Source: Betaproteobacteria bacterium
Lineage (GTDB): Bacteria > Pseudomonadota > Gammaproteobacteria > Burkholderiales > Rhodocyclaceae
DNA: 64,000 nt
NCBI GenBank assembly: GCA_016234745.1
Contig: JACRAR010000062.1
Location: 1 to 64,000 of the forward strand
Reading direction: 5' to 3'
A model generated the notes under the pieces. That model was not told where the DNA came from. It ran no database searches and saw only the letters and a list, made by a program, of their open reading frames with translations. The translations under genes were made by a program, and so were the position numbers. Of this stretch, positions 42,942-54,268 are shown in pieces (the stretch's first letter is position 1; each line of letters starts with the position of its first letter).

Positions 42942-44732
42942 ATGAGCGCCTACACCCCTCCGCTGAAAGACATGCAATTCGTGCTGCGCGAACTGGCCGG
43001 CATCGACAAGGTCGCGCAATTGCCCGGCTACGAAGATGCCTCTCCGGATCTGGTCGACTCGATCCTGGAAGAAGCGGGCAAGTTTGCCGGTGGGGTGCTG
43101 GCGCCGCTGAACTGGAGCGGCGACCAGGAAGGCGCATCATGGAAGGACAAGGCCGTGACCATGCCGGCCGGTTTCAAGGCGGCGTATACCCAGTTCGCCG
43201 AAGCCGGCTGGAATGGTCTGTCCTGCGATGCCGCCTATGGCGGCCAGGGCCTGCCCAAGCTGGTCTCTGCCGCTGTGCAGGAGATGTGGAAAGCTTCCAA
43301 CATGGCGTTCTCGCTGTGCCCTCTGCTTACACTGGGGGCCATCGAGGCTCTGCACCTGAGCGGCTCTGACCAGCAGAAGAGTACCTATTTGCCCAACATG
43401 ATCGCGGGCAAATGGACCGGCACCATGAACCTCACCGAGCCCCAGGCCGGCTCCGATCTCGCCGCCATCCGCAGCCGTGCCGTGCCGCAGGGCGACGGCA
43501 CCTACAAGATCTTCGGCCAGAAGATCTTCATCACCTACGGCGATCACGACATGGCCGAGAACATCGTGCACCTTGTCCTGGCCAGAACGCCGAATGCACC
43601 GGAAGGCGTCAAGGGCATCTCGCTCTTCGTCGTGCCGAAATTCCTTGTCAATGCGGATGGCAGCCTGGGCGCCAGGAACGACGCCTACTGTGTCTCCATC
43701 GAACACAAGCTCGGCATTCACGCCAGCCCGACCTGCGTCATGGCTTTTGGCGACAATGGCGGTGCAATAGGAACCATGGTCGGCCAGGAAAACGCCGGCC
43801 TCAAGTACATGTTCATCATGATGAACGCCGCGCGGTTTGCCGTCGGCCTGGAAGGCGTGGCCTTGAGCGAGCGTGCCTATCAGCATGCCCTGGCCTACGC
43901 CAAGGAGCGCATCCAGGGACGTGATATCGCCGGCAGCGCTGCAAGTGTCGCCATCGTCCATCATCCCGACATACGGCGCATGCTGATGCAGATGAAGTCC
44001 CTCAACGAAGCCATGCGCGCCCTGGCCTACACCGTCGCTGCGGCGCATGACGCCGCAGCGCGTCATCCCGACGAAGCCGAGCGCAAGCGCAACCAGGCCT
44101 ATGTCGACCTGATGATCCCGGTGGTCAAGGGCTGGCTCACCGAAACCAGCAATGAACTCACCTATCTGGGCGTGCAGATTCATGGCGGCATGGGCTTCGT
44201 TGAAGAAACAGGTGCGGCTCAGCATCAGCGCGACGCGCGTATCACCACCATCTACGAAGGTACCACCGGCATTCAGGCCAACGACCTGATCGGCCGCAAG
44301 ATCGCCCGTGAAGGCGGCGCCACGATCAAGGCGGTGATCGGCTTGATGCGGCAGACCGAAGCCGAACTGGCGCAGCAGCCGGGCGCCGAATTCGCCGTCA
44401 TTAAAACCGCCCTGGGCAAGGGGATCACTGCCGTGTCCGAGGCCGCCGACTACATTGTCGCCAATTACGGTAACGACATCCGCGCGGTATCGGTTGGCGC
44501 CGTGCCTTTCCTGAAACTGCTGGGCATCGTTGCCGGCGGCTGGCAGATGGCGCGGGCGGCGCTGGTGGCGCAGGCGAAAATCGCCGCCAATGACAAGGAT
44601 CCCTTCTATCCGGCCAAGATTGCCACAACGCGTTTCTATGCCGATCATGTTCTTTCCACCGCTGCAGGGCTGGCACATGCCGTGGTGCATGGCGGCGCAG
44701 GCGGTATGGCGCTGGATGTCGCCATGTTCTGA
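42942..44732 (+). CDS. Acyl-CoA dehydrogenase (large, DmdC-like subgroup)
   Basis: A 596-residue FAD enzyme. Motifs: GWNGLSCDAAYGGQGLP, MNLTEPQAGSDLAAI, KIFITYGDHDM, LGIHASPTCVM, and TTIYEGTTGIQ with the catalytic Glu. The N-terminus YTPPLKDMQFVLRELAG and the C-terminal extra domain are typical of the group that includes DmdC (methylmercaptopropionyl-CoA dehydrogenase) and several fatty-acyl-CoA dehydrogenases. Its place after etfBA and a ligase gene fits either straight-chain fatty-acid oxidation or a methylthio acid pathway; sequence alone does not decide. Confidence 0.92.
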   Translation: MSAYTPPLKDMQFVLRELAGIDKVAQLPGYEDASPDLVDSILEEAGKFAGGVLAPLNWSGDQEGASWKDKAVTMPAGFKAAYTQFAEAGWNGLSCDAAYGGQGLPKLVSAAVQEMWKASNMAFSLCPLLTLGAIEALHLSGSDQQKSTYLPNMIAGKWTGTMNLTEPQAGSDLAAIRSRAVPQGDGTYKIFGQKIFITYGDHDMAENIVHLVLARTPNAPEGVKGISLFVVPKFLVNADGSLGARNDAYCVSIEHKLGIHASPTCVMAFGDNGGAIGTMVGQENAGLKYMFIMMNAARFAVGLEGVALSERAYQHALAYAKERIQGRDIAGSAASVAIVHHPDIRRMLMQMKSLNEAMRALAYTVAAAHDAAARHPDEAERKRNQAYVDLMIPVVKGWLTETSNELTYLGVQIHGGMGFVEETGAAQHQRDARITTIYEGTTGIQANDLIGRKIAREGGATIKAVIGLMRQTEAELAQQPGAEFAVIKTALGKGITAVSEAADYIVANYGNDIRAVSVGAVPFLKLLGIVAGGWQMARAALVAQAKIAANDKDPFYPAKIATTRFYADHVLSTAAGLAHAVVHGGAGGMALDVAMF

Positions 44733-44807
44733 ACGCCGCTGTGGCCATGATGGCTTGCAGGTATTGGAGAGTACAGTCCTTCGCTAGAAATTCCAACCGA
44801 GGCCGTC

Positions 44808-46799
44808 ATGCTTGGCGCCAAAGATCAGACTGATTTCAAGCTGCTGCGATATTTCACGACCACTAGCCTGGTCGCTTTCGTCGTTGTCGCCGGTTTGCTG
44901 GGTTACGTCTTTCGGACACTCTCCATTAACGCCATGCTCGGCGAGTATGAGGGCCAACACACCAATATGGCCAGGTTTCTGGCCAATGAAATCTGGGAAC
45001 ATCAATTCGATACGTTCATTCTTGATACCGAAGCCAAGACCGCGAACGAGATCAAGCAAATGCCGCAAATTCCCCTGATTAATAGGGAAATGGTGCTGCT
45101 GCTGAAAGGGACCTCGATATTCAAGGTCAAGTTGTACAACCGTCAGGGCATGACGGTCTTCTCCAGCGATCCCAAGCAGATTGGCATAGATAAAAGCAGC
45201 AATCCAGGTGTCATAGGGGCCTTGCGCGGACGGTCCGCGTCGGAGCTGACCCACCGCAACAGCTTCAGCACTTTCGAGGGCGAGGTCCAGAATCGCGACC
45301 TGGTGGAAAGCTATGTTCCTCTGTACGACCCATTTTCGGGCAAGCTCATCGGGGTGTTCGAAATTTATGGTGATGCGACGCAAAGCGTGGCGTATATCGG
45401 CGAGCGGCAGTTGTTCATCGTTACCACCGTCGTGGGCTTGCTGGCGCTGCTCTATATGGTCTTGTTCATCATCGTCCAGCGGGCGCAGAACCTGATTAAC
45501 CGGCAGAACCTGGAACGCGAGCGTTCGCAGCAGGCGCTGAGCGAGAGCGAGGAGCGCTGGAAATTCGCCCTGGAGGGCGCAGGCGACGGGGTCTGGGATC
45601 GCAACATGCAAACCGGCGAGGTGGTGTATTCGAAGCGCTACCGGGAAATGTACGGTTTTTCCGATGAGGACGTGGATCTTCTCAAGGAGGACTGGGACAG
45701 CCGTGTTCATCCCGATGATCTGAAAAATGTCCTGGCGGAGCGGCAAGCCTATTTGACTGGACAGACACGCAGCTATGCCAATGAGCGGCGCATGCAATGC
45801 AAGGACGGCAGCTGGAAGTGGGTGCTCTCGCGCGGCATGGTGGTGGCGCGGGATGCGCAGGGCAATCCCGCGCGCATGATCGGTACGCACAGCGACATTT
45901 CGGAGCGGCACAAGCGAGAAGAGGAATTGCGGCTGGCCGCCACGGTGTTCGACACCGTCGATGAGGCCGTGGTTATCACCGACATGGAAAACCGGATCGT
46001 TTCGGTCAATCCGGCATTCACAACCATCACCGGCTATCAGCCCGGTGAAGTGATCGGCAAGGATCCCAAGCTGCTGGGTTCGGGCATGCACTCCGCGGAG
46101 TTCTACCGCGACATGTGGCAACAACTGACTTCAACCGGCGCCTGGCATGGCGAAATCAGCAATCGCCACAAGAACGGCAAGCTTTATGTTGAATGGCTGT
46201 CGATCAAAAAAGTCAGCAACCGTCTCGGTGTGTCTACGCACTACGTTGCGGTATTTTCCGATATTACCGAGCGCAAGGCGGCGGAAGAACGCATGCAGCA
46301 TCTGGCGCATTTCGACCTGCTTACGGGCTTGGCCAACCGCACCTTGTTTACCGACCGTCTGCAGCAGGCGGTCGCCAAAGCTCGTCGTGACAAGAACAAC
46401 CTGGCATTGATGTTCATCGACCTCGATGAATTCAAGCCGGTGAATGACGGCCTGGGCCATCACATCGGCGATTTGTTGCTCAAGGAAGTGGCGAACCGCC
46501 TGCAGGAATGTCTGCGCCGCGAATCAGACACCGTGGGGCGTCTTGGCGGCGATGAATTCGTGGTGATCCTGCCGGAGATCGAAGCCGCCAAGGATGCGCT
46601 GAATGTTGCGGACAAGATCCTGCATACGCTCAACCAGCCTTTTGACATCGCCGGGCACGACATCCATATTTCCGCGAGCATCGGCATTGCCCTGTTCCCC
46701 GAGCACGGCAGCGACGAGAAGTTGCTGCTGAAGAGCGCCGATGCTGCGATGTACCGCGCCAAGGAAGGCGGGCGCAACCGGCTGGTGCTGGCCGAATAA
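44808..46799 (+). CDS. Membrane diguanylate cyclase with PAS domains
   Basis: A 663-residue sensor. A transmembrane helix near residues 20-36, a periplasmic sensor region to about 200, and a second helix (LFIVTTVVGLLALLYMVLFIIV) anchor it. Two PAS domains follow (about 245-370 and 375-490; PxxDISER and VFSDITER ends). The GGDEF domain at about 500-660 has the active motif GGDEF and, five residues before it, an intact inhibitory RxxD site (RESD). It should make cyclic-di-GMP under control of an external and an internal signal. Confidence 0.93.
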   Translation: MLGAKDQTDFKLLRYFTTTSLVAFVVVAGLLGYVFRTLSINAMLGEYEGQHTNMARFLANEIWEHQFDTFILDTEAKTANEIKQMPQIPLINREMVLLLKGTSIFKVKLYNRQGMTVFSSDPKQIGIDKSSNPGVIGALRGRSASELTHRNSFSTFEGEVQNRDLVESYVPLYDPFSGKLIGVFEIYGDATQSVAYIGERQLFIVTTVVGLLALLYMVLFIIVQRAQNLINRQNLERERSQQALSESEERWKFALEGAGDGVWDRNMQTGEVVYSKRYREMYGFSDEDVDLLKEDWDSRVHPDDLKNVLAERQAYLTGQTRSYANERRMQCKDGSWKWVLSRGMVVARDAQGNPARMIGTHSDISERHKREEELRLAATVFDTVDEAVVITDMENRIVSVNPAFTTITGYQPGEVIGKDPKLLGSGMHSAEFYRDMWQQLTSTGAWHGEISNRHKNGKLYVEWLSIKKVSNRLGVSTHYVAVFSDITERKAAEERMQHLAHFDLLTGLANRTLFTDRLQQAVAKARRDKNNLALMFIDLDEFKPVNDGLGHHIGDLLLKEVANRLQECLRRESDTVGRLGGDEFVVILPEIEAAKDALNVADKILHTLNQPFDIAGHDIHISASIGIALFPEHGSDEKLLLKSADAAMYRAKEGGRNRLVLAE

Positions 46800-46800
46800 A

Positions 46801-49269
46801 TCAGTCCCGCCGCACAAACGCCTCAAAACTTTCTACTGGCAATGGTCGGCTGAAAAAATACCCTTGATAGGCATGACAGCCGGAACTCGCCAGAAAGTCT
46901 CTTTGCGGCGCCGTTTCAACGCCTTCGGCAATCACACCCAGACCAAGATTCTGGGCTAGGGCCACGACGGTCCTGGCAATGGCAGCATCGTTAGTATCGA
47001 TGAGCACATCGCGCACAAAAGACTTGTCAATTTTCAATTGATCGAGGGGCAGGCGCTTCAGGTAAGACAATGAGGAATAACCAGTACCGAAGTCATCCAG
47101 CGAGAAGCCCACGCCTTTGGTCTTGAGCAAGATCATTTTCGCGATGATCTCTTCCACGTTATGAACCAGCATGCTTTCAGTTAGCTCCAGTTTCAGTTGC
47201 TGTGGTTTAACTCCGGTACGTTCGATTAACGCCAGAACTTGATCAACGAAATCGGGTTGGCGGAATTGGTGCGCACTGACGTTCACTGCGACAGTAAGAT
47301 GGGTCATTTCAGGCTGGCAAGACCATGCGGCCAATTGGTTACAGGCGGTTTCCAGAACCCACTGGCCCAAGGGCAGGATCAGGCCCGTGTCCTCTGCGAG
47401 AGGAATGAAGTCCGCAGGCGATACCATCCCGCGCCTGGGATGCTGCCACCGTACCAAGACTTCTGCTCCCGTGACTCGGCTCTCATCCACGATTTGCGCT
47501 TGGTAGTGAAGCAGAAACTGCTTTTCGTCCAGTGCTCGCCGCAGATCTTCCTCAAGAGCCACGCGCTCCTTCACGGCGATTTCCAAGGTGGGGTCGAAGA
47601 AACGGACCAGATTGCGGCCGGCTGCCTTGGATTTGTACATGGCGAGATCGGCTTGCTTCATCAGTTCATCGATGGGAGCGGTATGCCCCAAGAACGATGT
47701 CGCGCCAATGCTTGCCGAACTGTTGTGAGGAACGTTGCCAAGTTGGTAAGGCTGGTTCAATTTGGCCAGGATTTTTTCAGCGACCACCTCGGTGCTGCTG
47801 GCCGCATCTTTCATGCTTGAACTCAAACTTGACAGTACCACCACAAACTCATCGCCGCCAAATCGGGCAACGGTATCTCCCTCACGCACACAAAGCTTCA
47901 GGCGCATTGCGACTTGTTGCAGAAGCTGGTCGCCCATGTCATGTCCGAGCGTGTCGTTGAGGGTCTTGAAGTTGTCTAGATCAATGAACAGCAGCGCACC
48001 ATAATTGCCGCTGCGCGAACTGGCAGCCATGGTTTGCTTCAGGCGATCGAGCAGGAGCGTGCGGTTGGGCAGCCCCGTCAGTTGATCAAAAAAGGCCAAG
48101 TCATTGATGCGTTGTTCTGCCTTCTTGCGCTCGGTGATATCGAAATGCGTTCCGATGTAATGGGTCACAGCACCATCCTCGCCCTTTACTGCCGAGATGG
48201 TTAGCCATTTCGGGTAATCCTCGCCATTCTTGCGCCTGTCCCAGATTTCTCCTTTCCAGCTGCCCGTTCGGTTGATGCTCTCCCACATTTCCCGATAAAA
48301 GTCCTCGCTGTGCCGGTCTGACTTGAGCAGACGAGGTGTCTGACCCACGATCTCCTCCACCGTATAGCCAGTGCTCTCGGTGAATGCCCGATTGACCCTC
48401 AGGATTACAGTATTTGCGTCGGTGACCATAATCGCTTCTTGCGCTTCAAAGGCAGCAGCGGCGATGCGAAGATCGGCTTCGACTTGCTTGCGCTCGGTGA
48501 TGTCCAGAAAACTTCCAAAGCTCGCAGGTTTGCCGCCCCACTCGATCGTGTTGGTGTGGGCTTGCCATTGTCTTACTTGGCCATCTTTGCGTTCGATACC
48601 GACCACATAGGACGATTCGACCTCTTCTCCTAGCATGCGGCGCCGATGCAAATCCATCAACCAGGATCGATCCGCTTCGCAAACAAGAGGGAGGAAAGGT
48701 TTGTTCAGGAGCTCGTCCTCGTTATAGCCGATCATTTCAACCGTTGCCGGGTTGACGTACTTGATCAGACCTTCCTGAGTAATGACGACGCCCAGGGGAA
48801 GTTCTTCAGTGAATCGGCGATAACGGCTCTCCGACTCGCGCAACGCCGACTCGATACGTTTCTGTTCGGTGATGTCGCGCAAGGCGCTGGCGAAAAACAG
48901 GCCTTGTTCCGTTTCAATCCGGCTTAGGCTGACTTCCACCTCGCATTCAGTACCGTCCTTTCGCTGCGCCTTGACTGCCAGACCGCGTCCCATACGCCGA
49001 CTATGCGGCGAGGCAGCGTACCTTGCGCGCAGTTCCGGATGGGCCGGACGGAAACGATCCGGTAGCAGGCTATCGACCGGCTGCCCGATCAGTTCATCAA
49101 CCGAAAAACCCAGCAGGCGCTCAACTTGCTGGTTAACCATGGCAATAATTCCCTGCGCATCAGTGATGAGCAGGGGGTCCGGGCTGGCATCAAAAATGGC
49201 GTTCAGCCGTGCTTCACTTGCCAGTAATGCTTCCTCAGCTTGTTTGAGCTTAGTTGTGTCAGTTAACAT
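46801..49269 (-). CDS. Triple PAS-GGDEF-EAL cyclic-di-GMP enzyme
   Basis: A protein of about 822 residues without transmembrane helices. PAS domains (about 10-125, 130-260, 260-380) are followed by GGDEF (FGGDEF, with an intact RxxD in REGD) and EAL domains. The EAL core reads EVLVRWQHP, with DDFGTGYSSLSYLKRLPLDQLKIDKSFV and ESMLVHN, so phosphodiesterase residues appear intact. Both activities are possible. The start at 49269 (MLTDTTKLKQAEEAL) is preferred to a TTG at 49305. It converges with the gene ending at 46799 with a one-base gap. Confidence 0.93.
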   Translation of the reverse strand: MLTDTTKLKQAEEALLASEARLNAIFDASPDPLLITDAQGIIAMVNQQVERLLGFSVDELIGQPVDSLLPDRFRPAHPELRARYAASPHSRRMGRGLAVKAQRKDGTECEVEVSLSRIETEQGLFFASALRDITEQKRIESALRESESRYRRFTEELPLGVVITQEGLIKYVNPATVEMIGYNEDELLNKPFLPLVCEADRSWLMDLHRRRMLGEEVESSYVVGIERKDGQVRQWQAHTNTIEWGGKPASFGSFLDITERKQVEADLRIAAAAFEAQEAIMVTDANTVILRVNRAFTESTGYTVEEIVGQTPRLLKSDRHSEDFYREMWESINRTGSWKGEIWDRRKNGEDYPKWLTISAVKGEDGAVTHYIGTHFDITERKKAEQRINDLAFFDQLTGLPNRTLLLDRLKQTMAASSRSGNYGALLFIDLDNFKTLNDTLGHDMGDQLLQQVAMRLKLCVREGDTVARFGGDEFVVVLSSLSSSMKDAASSTEVVAEKILAKLNQPYQLGNVPHNSSASIGATSFLGHTAPIDELMKQADLAMYKSKAAGRNLVRFFDPTLEIAVKERVALEEDLRRALDEKQFLLHYQAQIVDESRVTGAEVLVRWQHPRRGMVSPADFIPLAEDTGLILPLGQWVLETACNQLAAWSCQPEMTHLTVAVNVSAHQFRQPDFVDQVLALIERTGVKPQQLKLELTESMLVHNVEEIIAKMILLKTKGVGFSLDDFGTGYSSLSYLKRLPLDQLKIDKSFVRDVLIDTNDAAIARTVVALAQNLGLGVIAEGVETAPQRDFLASSGCHAYQGYFFSRPLPVESFEAFVRRD

Positions 49270-49416
49270 AATGCGCAGTGAGATTGCCAGAGCAGGGCTA
49301 CACAACTGATACCGCTGATCTCAAAAAGTAACGTTGGCGTACATGGCCGCACTCGCCCCGGCTGTTGCTGACGAACTATTTGTCCTATGCGGGCAAGATT
49401 ATTTCTTGAACCCTAT

Positions 49417-49430
49417 ATTATTCGAATAAT
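49417..49430. promoter_or_regulatory. 14-bp perfect palindrome, candidate operator
   Basis: ATTATTCGAATAAT is a perfect palindrome in an AT-rich stretch about 150 bases upstream of the PAS-GGDEF-EAL gene start. It looks like a regulator binding site for that gene; the regulator is unknown. Confidence 0.35.
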
Positions 49431-49454
49431 AACATATTCTAAAATGTGGTTATG

Positions 49455-49484
49455 CGCTTCCCTTCATGGCAATGAAGGGAAGCG
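49455..49484 (-). terminator. Hairpin terminator after ETF-quinone oxidoreductase gene
   Basis: A 13-bp perfect stem CGCTTCCCTTCAT / ATGAAGGGAAGCG with a four-base loop lies 23 bases after the stop of the minus-strand gene at 49508. A short ATTTT follows a few bases later on the minus strand, so termination is probable but not textbook. Confidence 0.65.
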
Positions 49485-49507
49485 TGGTGAGATCGAATAC
49501 AGAGGTG

Positions 49508-51139
49508 CTACATCCCCGGATACACCGGTCCCTCGCCGCCCTGGGGCACGACCCAGTTGATGTTCTGGGTGGGGTCCTTGATGTCGCAGGTCTTGCAATG
49601 CACGCAGTTCTGGGCATTGATCTGCAAACGAGGATTGTTCCCGGCATCGTCGCGCAGAATCTCATACACGCCGGCCGGGCAGTAGCGCTGCTCAGGCGCA
49701 TCGTAAAGCGCGAGATTGACCTTGATCGGAACATCGGGATCCTTGAGGGTCAGGTGGCAAGGCTGATTTTCTTCGTGGTTGGTGTTCGACAGAAACACCG
49801 AGGACAGGCGGTCGAAGCTGATGACGCCGTCCGGCTTGGGATAGTTGATCGGGGTGCAGTTGGCGGCTTTCTTCAGCTTCAGGTGGTCGGCGCTGAGGTG
49901 CAGGGTCCAGGGGGCCTTGCCGCGGAACAGGACCTGATCCATGCCGAACATCAACGAGCCGAGGTACAGGCCTTTGCTCATCCACGGTTTGAAATTGCGG
50001 GCCTTGTGGAGTTCTTCGAAGATCCAGCTGTCGCGGAATTTTTGCGGGTAGCTGACGAGTTCATCGCTGCTGCGACCGCTGCCGAGGGCTTCGATGACAG
50101 CTTCCGCAGCCAGCATGCCGCTCTTGATGGCGGTATGGCTGCCCTTGATGCGTGAGCCAATGAACATGCCGGCGTCGTCGCCGAGCAGGGCCCCGCCGGG
50201 GAAGACCAGCTTGGGCATGGCCTGCAGGCCGCCAGCGGCGATGGCGCGGGCGCCATAGGAAATGCGCTTGCCGCCTTCGAGCATCGGCCGTACCTTGGGA
50301 TGCGTCTTGTAGCGCTGGAATTCCTCGAACGGCGAGAGATAGGGATTGGAATAGCTCAGACCGACCACATAGCCGATCGCCACCAGGTTGTCGCCGTAGT
50401 GGTAGCAGAAGGACCCGCCATAGGTGTCGCTTGCCAGCGGCCAGCCGGCAGTGTGCATGACCAGGCCCTTGACGTGTTGTTCGGGTTTGATTTCCCACAA
50501 CTCCTTGATCCCGATGGCATAGACTTGCGGATCGACGCCTTTGCGCAGGTTGAATTTTTCTTCCAGTTGCTTGCCGAGATGACCGCGGCATCCCTCGGCA
50601 AACAGGGTGTATTTAGCCAGCAGCTCCATGCCGGGCTGGTAGGCGGGCGTGGGCTTGCCATCATGGCCGACACCCATGTCGCCGGTAGCCACACCCTTGA
50701 CGCTGCCGTCATCGTTGTAGAGCAGCTCGGCACCGGCAAAGCCCGGATAGATTTCCACGCCGAGCGCTTCGGCCTGCTGCCCGAGCCAGCGGCAGAGGTT
50801 GCCCAGGCTGATGATGTAGTTGCCGTGATTGACGAAACAGTTGGGCAGCAGCGCATTAGAAACCTGGGTACCGCCGGTTTCACTCAGCATCACGAAGCGG
50901 TCTTCGGTGACCAGCGTTTCGAGCGGTGCGTTCCGTTCTTTCCAGTCGGGGAACAGTTCATTCATGGCGCGCGGATCCATGATGGCGCCGGAGAGGATGT
51001 GGGCGCCGATTTCGCCGCCTTTCTCAATCAGGCAGACATTCGTTTCCGCATTCAACTGCTTTAGTCGGATGGCTGCCGCCAGGCCGGCGGGGCCGCCGCC
51101 AACGATCAGCACATCAAATTCCATCGATTCGCGTTCCAT
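49508..51139 (-). CDS. Electron transfer flavoprotein-ubiquinone oxidoreductase
   Basis: A membrane-associated FAD and [4Fe-4S] protein of 543 residues that moves electrons from reduced ETF to quinone. Motifs: FDVLIVGGGPAGLAAAIRLKQL (FAD), GDDAGMFIGSRIKGSHTAI, and the cluster ligands in CPAGVYEI and NCVHCKTCDIKDPTQN. The C-terminal QGGEGPVYPGM is typical. The start ATG at 51139 follows GGGGG; a GTG at 51166 would add nine residues. It links the acyl-CoA dehydrogenases of this window to the respiratory chain. Confidence 0.94.
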   Translation of the reverse strand: MERESMEFDVLIVGGGPAGLAAAIRLKQLNAETNVCLIEKGGEIGAHILSGAIMDPRAMNELFPDWKERNAPLETLVTEDRFVMLSETGGTQVSNALLPNCFVNHGNYIISLGNLCRWLGQQAEALGVEIYPGFAGAELLYNDDGSVKGVATGDMGVGHDGKPTPAYQPGMELLAKYTLFAEGCRGHLGKQLEEKFNLRKGVDPQVYAIGIKELWEIKPEQHVKGLVMHTAGWPLASDTYGGSFCYHYGDNLVAIGYVVGLSYSNPYLSPFEEFQRYKTHPKVRPMLEGGKRISYGARAIAAGGLQAMPKLVFPGGALLGDDAGMFIGSRIKGSHTAIKSGMLAAEAVIEALGSGRSSDELVSYPQKFRDSWIFEELHKARNFKPWMSKGLYLGSLMFGMDQVLFRGKAPWTLHLSADHLKLKKAANCTPINYPKPDGVISFDRLSSVFLSNTNHEENQPCHLTLKDPDVPIKVNLALYDAPEQRYCPAGVYEILRDDAGNNPRLQINAQNCVHCKTCDIKDPTQNINWVVPQGGEGPVYPGM

Positions 51140-51283
51140 CTTTTTCCCCCAATTGTTGCCTTGCACGATAATTCGCCGCTAGCCGGATATTCCCTAAACG
51201 CGCATTATAATTCCAATCCAAGGTGTGGTCTCAATTCGAGCAGCGCGCCGACCCCTGGCGAACACATTCCGGCCTTGGCTTTC

Positions 51284-51703
51284 ATGCACATGGAACATTC
51301 CCGCAATCTGGTGCATACCTCACAAATCCCGATTCGCTGGGGCGACATGGACGCGATGGGACATGTCAATAACACCGTGTATTTTCGTTATGCCGAACAG
51401 GTCAGGATCGATTGGCTAGAATCGTTGGGGTTTCCGCCCGGCCAGGATTGCCATCAGTCGCCGGTGATCGTCAATGCCAGTTGCACTTTTCTGCTGCCGC
51501 TGGTCTATCCGGGCACGATCGAATTGCGCATGTACATCGGGCATCCGGGCCGCAGCAGCTTGCTGACTTATTTTGAAATTCGTCTCGTGGGCGAGGAAAA
51601 GATCTACGCCGAAGGTGCGGCCAAGATGATCTGGACCAACCCGCAGACGGGAAAATCGATTCCACTGCCTGACGTCATGCGCCAGCTGGCGGCAGGCACT
51701 TGA
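51284..51703 (+). CDS. Acyl-CoA thioesterase (hotdog fold, 4-hydroxybenzoyl-CoA thioesterase-like)
   Basis: A protein of about 139 residues. The motif IRWGDMDAMGHVNNTVYFRYAEQVRIDWL carries the catalytic Asp of the 4-hydroxybenzoyl-CoA thioesterase/YbgC-type family. It probably hydrolyses an acyl-CoA in the cytosol. The start is uncertain: ATG at 51284 or 51290 both precede the domain, while the frame is open further upstream with no homology. It is followed by the acetoacetyl-CoA ligase gene 21 bases later. Confidence 0.88.
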   Translation: MHMEHSRNLVHTSQIPIRWGDMDAMGHVNNTVYFRYAEQVRIDWLESLGFPPGQDCHQSPVIVNASCTFLLPLVYPGTIELRMYIGHPGRSSLLTYFEIRLVGEEKIYAEGAAKMIWTNPQTGKSIPLPDVMRQLAAGT

Positions 51704-51724
51704 GAGCTAAGACAGGAGACAAAA

Positions 51725-53692
<1,968 letters not shown>

Positions 53693-53696
53693 GCCC

Positions 53697-54239
53697 ATGC
53701 TGATGAACAAGGATCAATCCGTGCTGCTGGTCGTGGATGTCCAGCAGCGCTTATTGCCGGCAATCCATGACTGGCAGCGCCTGCTCGACAATGTCCGGTG
53801 GCTGGTGCAGGTCGCCCGGAAACTGGAGGTGCCGGTTGTGGCGAGCGAGCAATATCCTCAAGGTCTTGGCGGTACTCACGTCGAATTGGCAAGACTCCTG
53901 GCGCCAGGCGACATCGTCAGCAAGCTGCACTTCTCCTGCGTCGCAGCGCAATGCCTGGATACCTTGCCCGCGGCCGGGCGTGCGCAAGTCGTCGTCTGCG
54001 GCACCGAGGCGCATGTCTGCGTGCTGCAAACGGTGCTGGAGTTGCAGGAGCAGGGCAAGCGAGTGTTTGTGGTGGCGGATGCCATCGGCTCGCGCGATCC
54101 GGAGAACAGGGCGCTGGCGCTGGAGCGCATGCGCCGCCACGGTATCGACGTCGTGTCGCGGGAAATGGTGGCTTTCGAATGGTTGAAGCAGGCCGGCACG
54201 CCGCTGTTCAAGGAAATCAGCACGCAATTCCTGCGCTGA
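53697..54239 (+). CDS. Isochorismatase-like cysteine hydrolase (ISOC2 type)
   Basis: A 180-residue cysteine hydrolase. The catalytic triad is visible: Asp in VVDVQQ, Lys in SKLHFS, and Cys in EAHVCVLQT, with a cis-peptide-region GTEAH before it. The pattern SEQYPQGLGGT matches the ISOC2/YcaC-like branch. The substrate is unknown. It is packed between acetoacetyl-CoA ligase and a MaoC hydratase gene, so it may act in the same metabolic unit. A second ATG six bases in is an alternative start. Confidence 0.88.
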   Translation: MLMNKDQSVLLVVDVQQRLLPAIHDWQRLLDNVRWLVQVARKLEVPVVASEQYPQGLGGTHVELARLLAPGDIVSKLHFSCVAAQCLDTLPAAGRAQVVVCGTEAHVCVLQTVLELQEQGKRVFVVADAIGSRDPENRALALERMRRHGIDVVSREMVAFEWLKQAGTPLFKEISTQFLR

Positions 54240-54268
54240 AGTTTTTGGGATTTTTTAGGAGATGCATC

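Noticed and set aside
43137-44690. Long open frame antisense to the second acyl-CoA dehydrogenase
   Set aside because: Same reason; the sense-strand gene has all family motifs.
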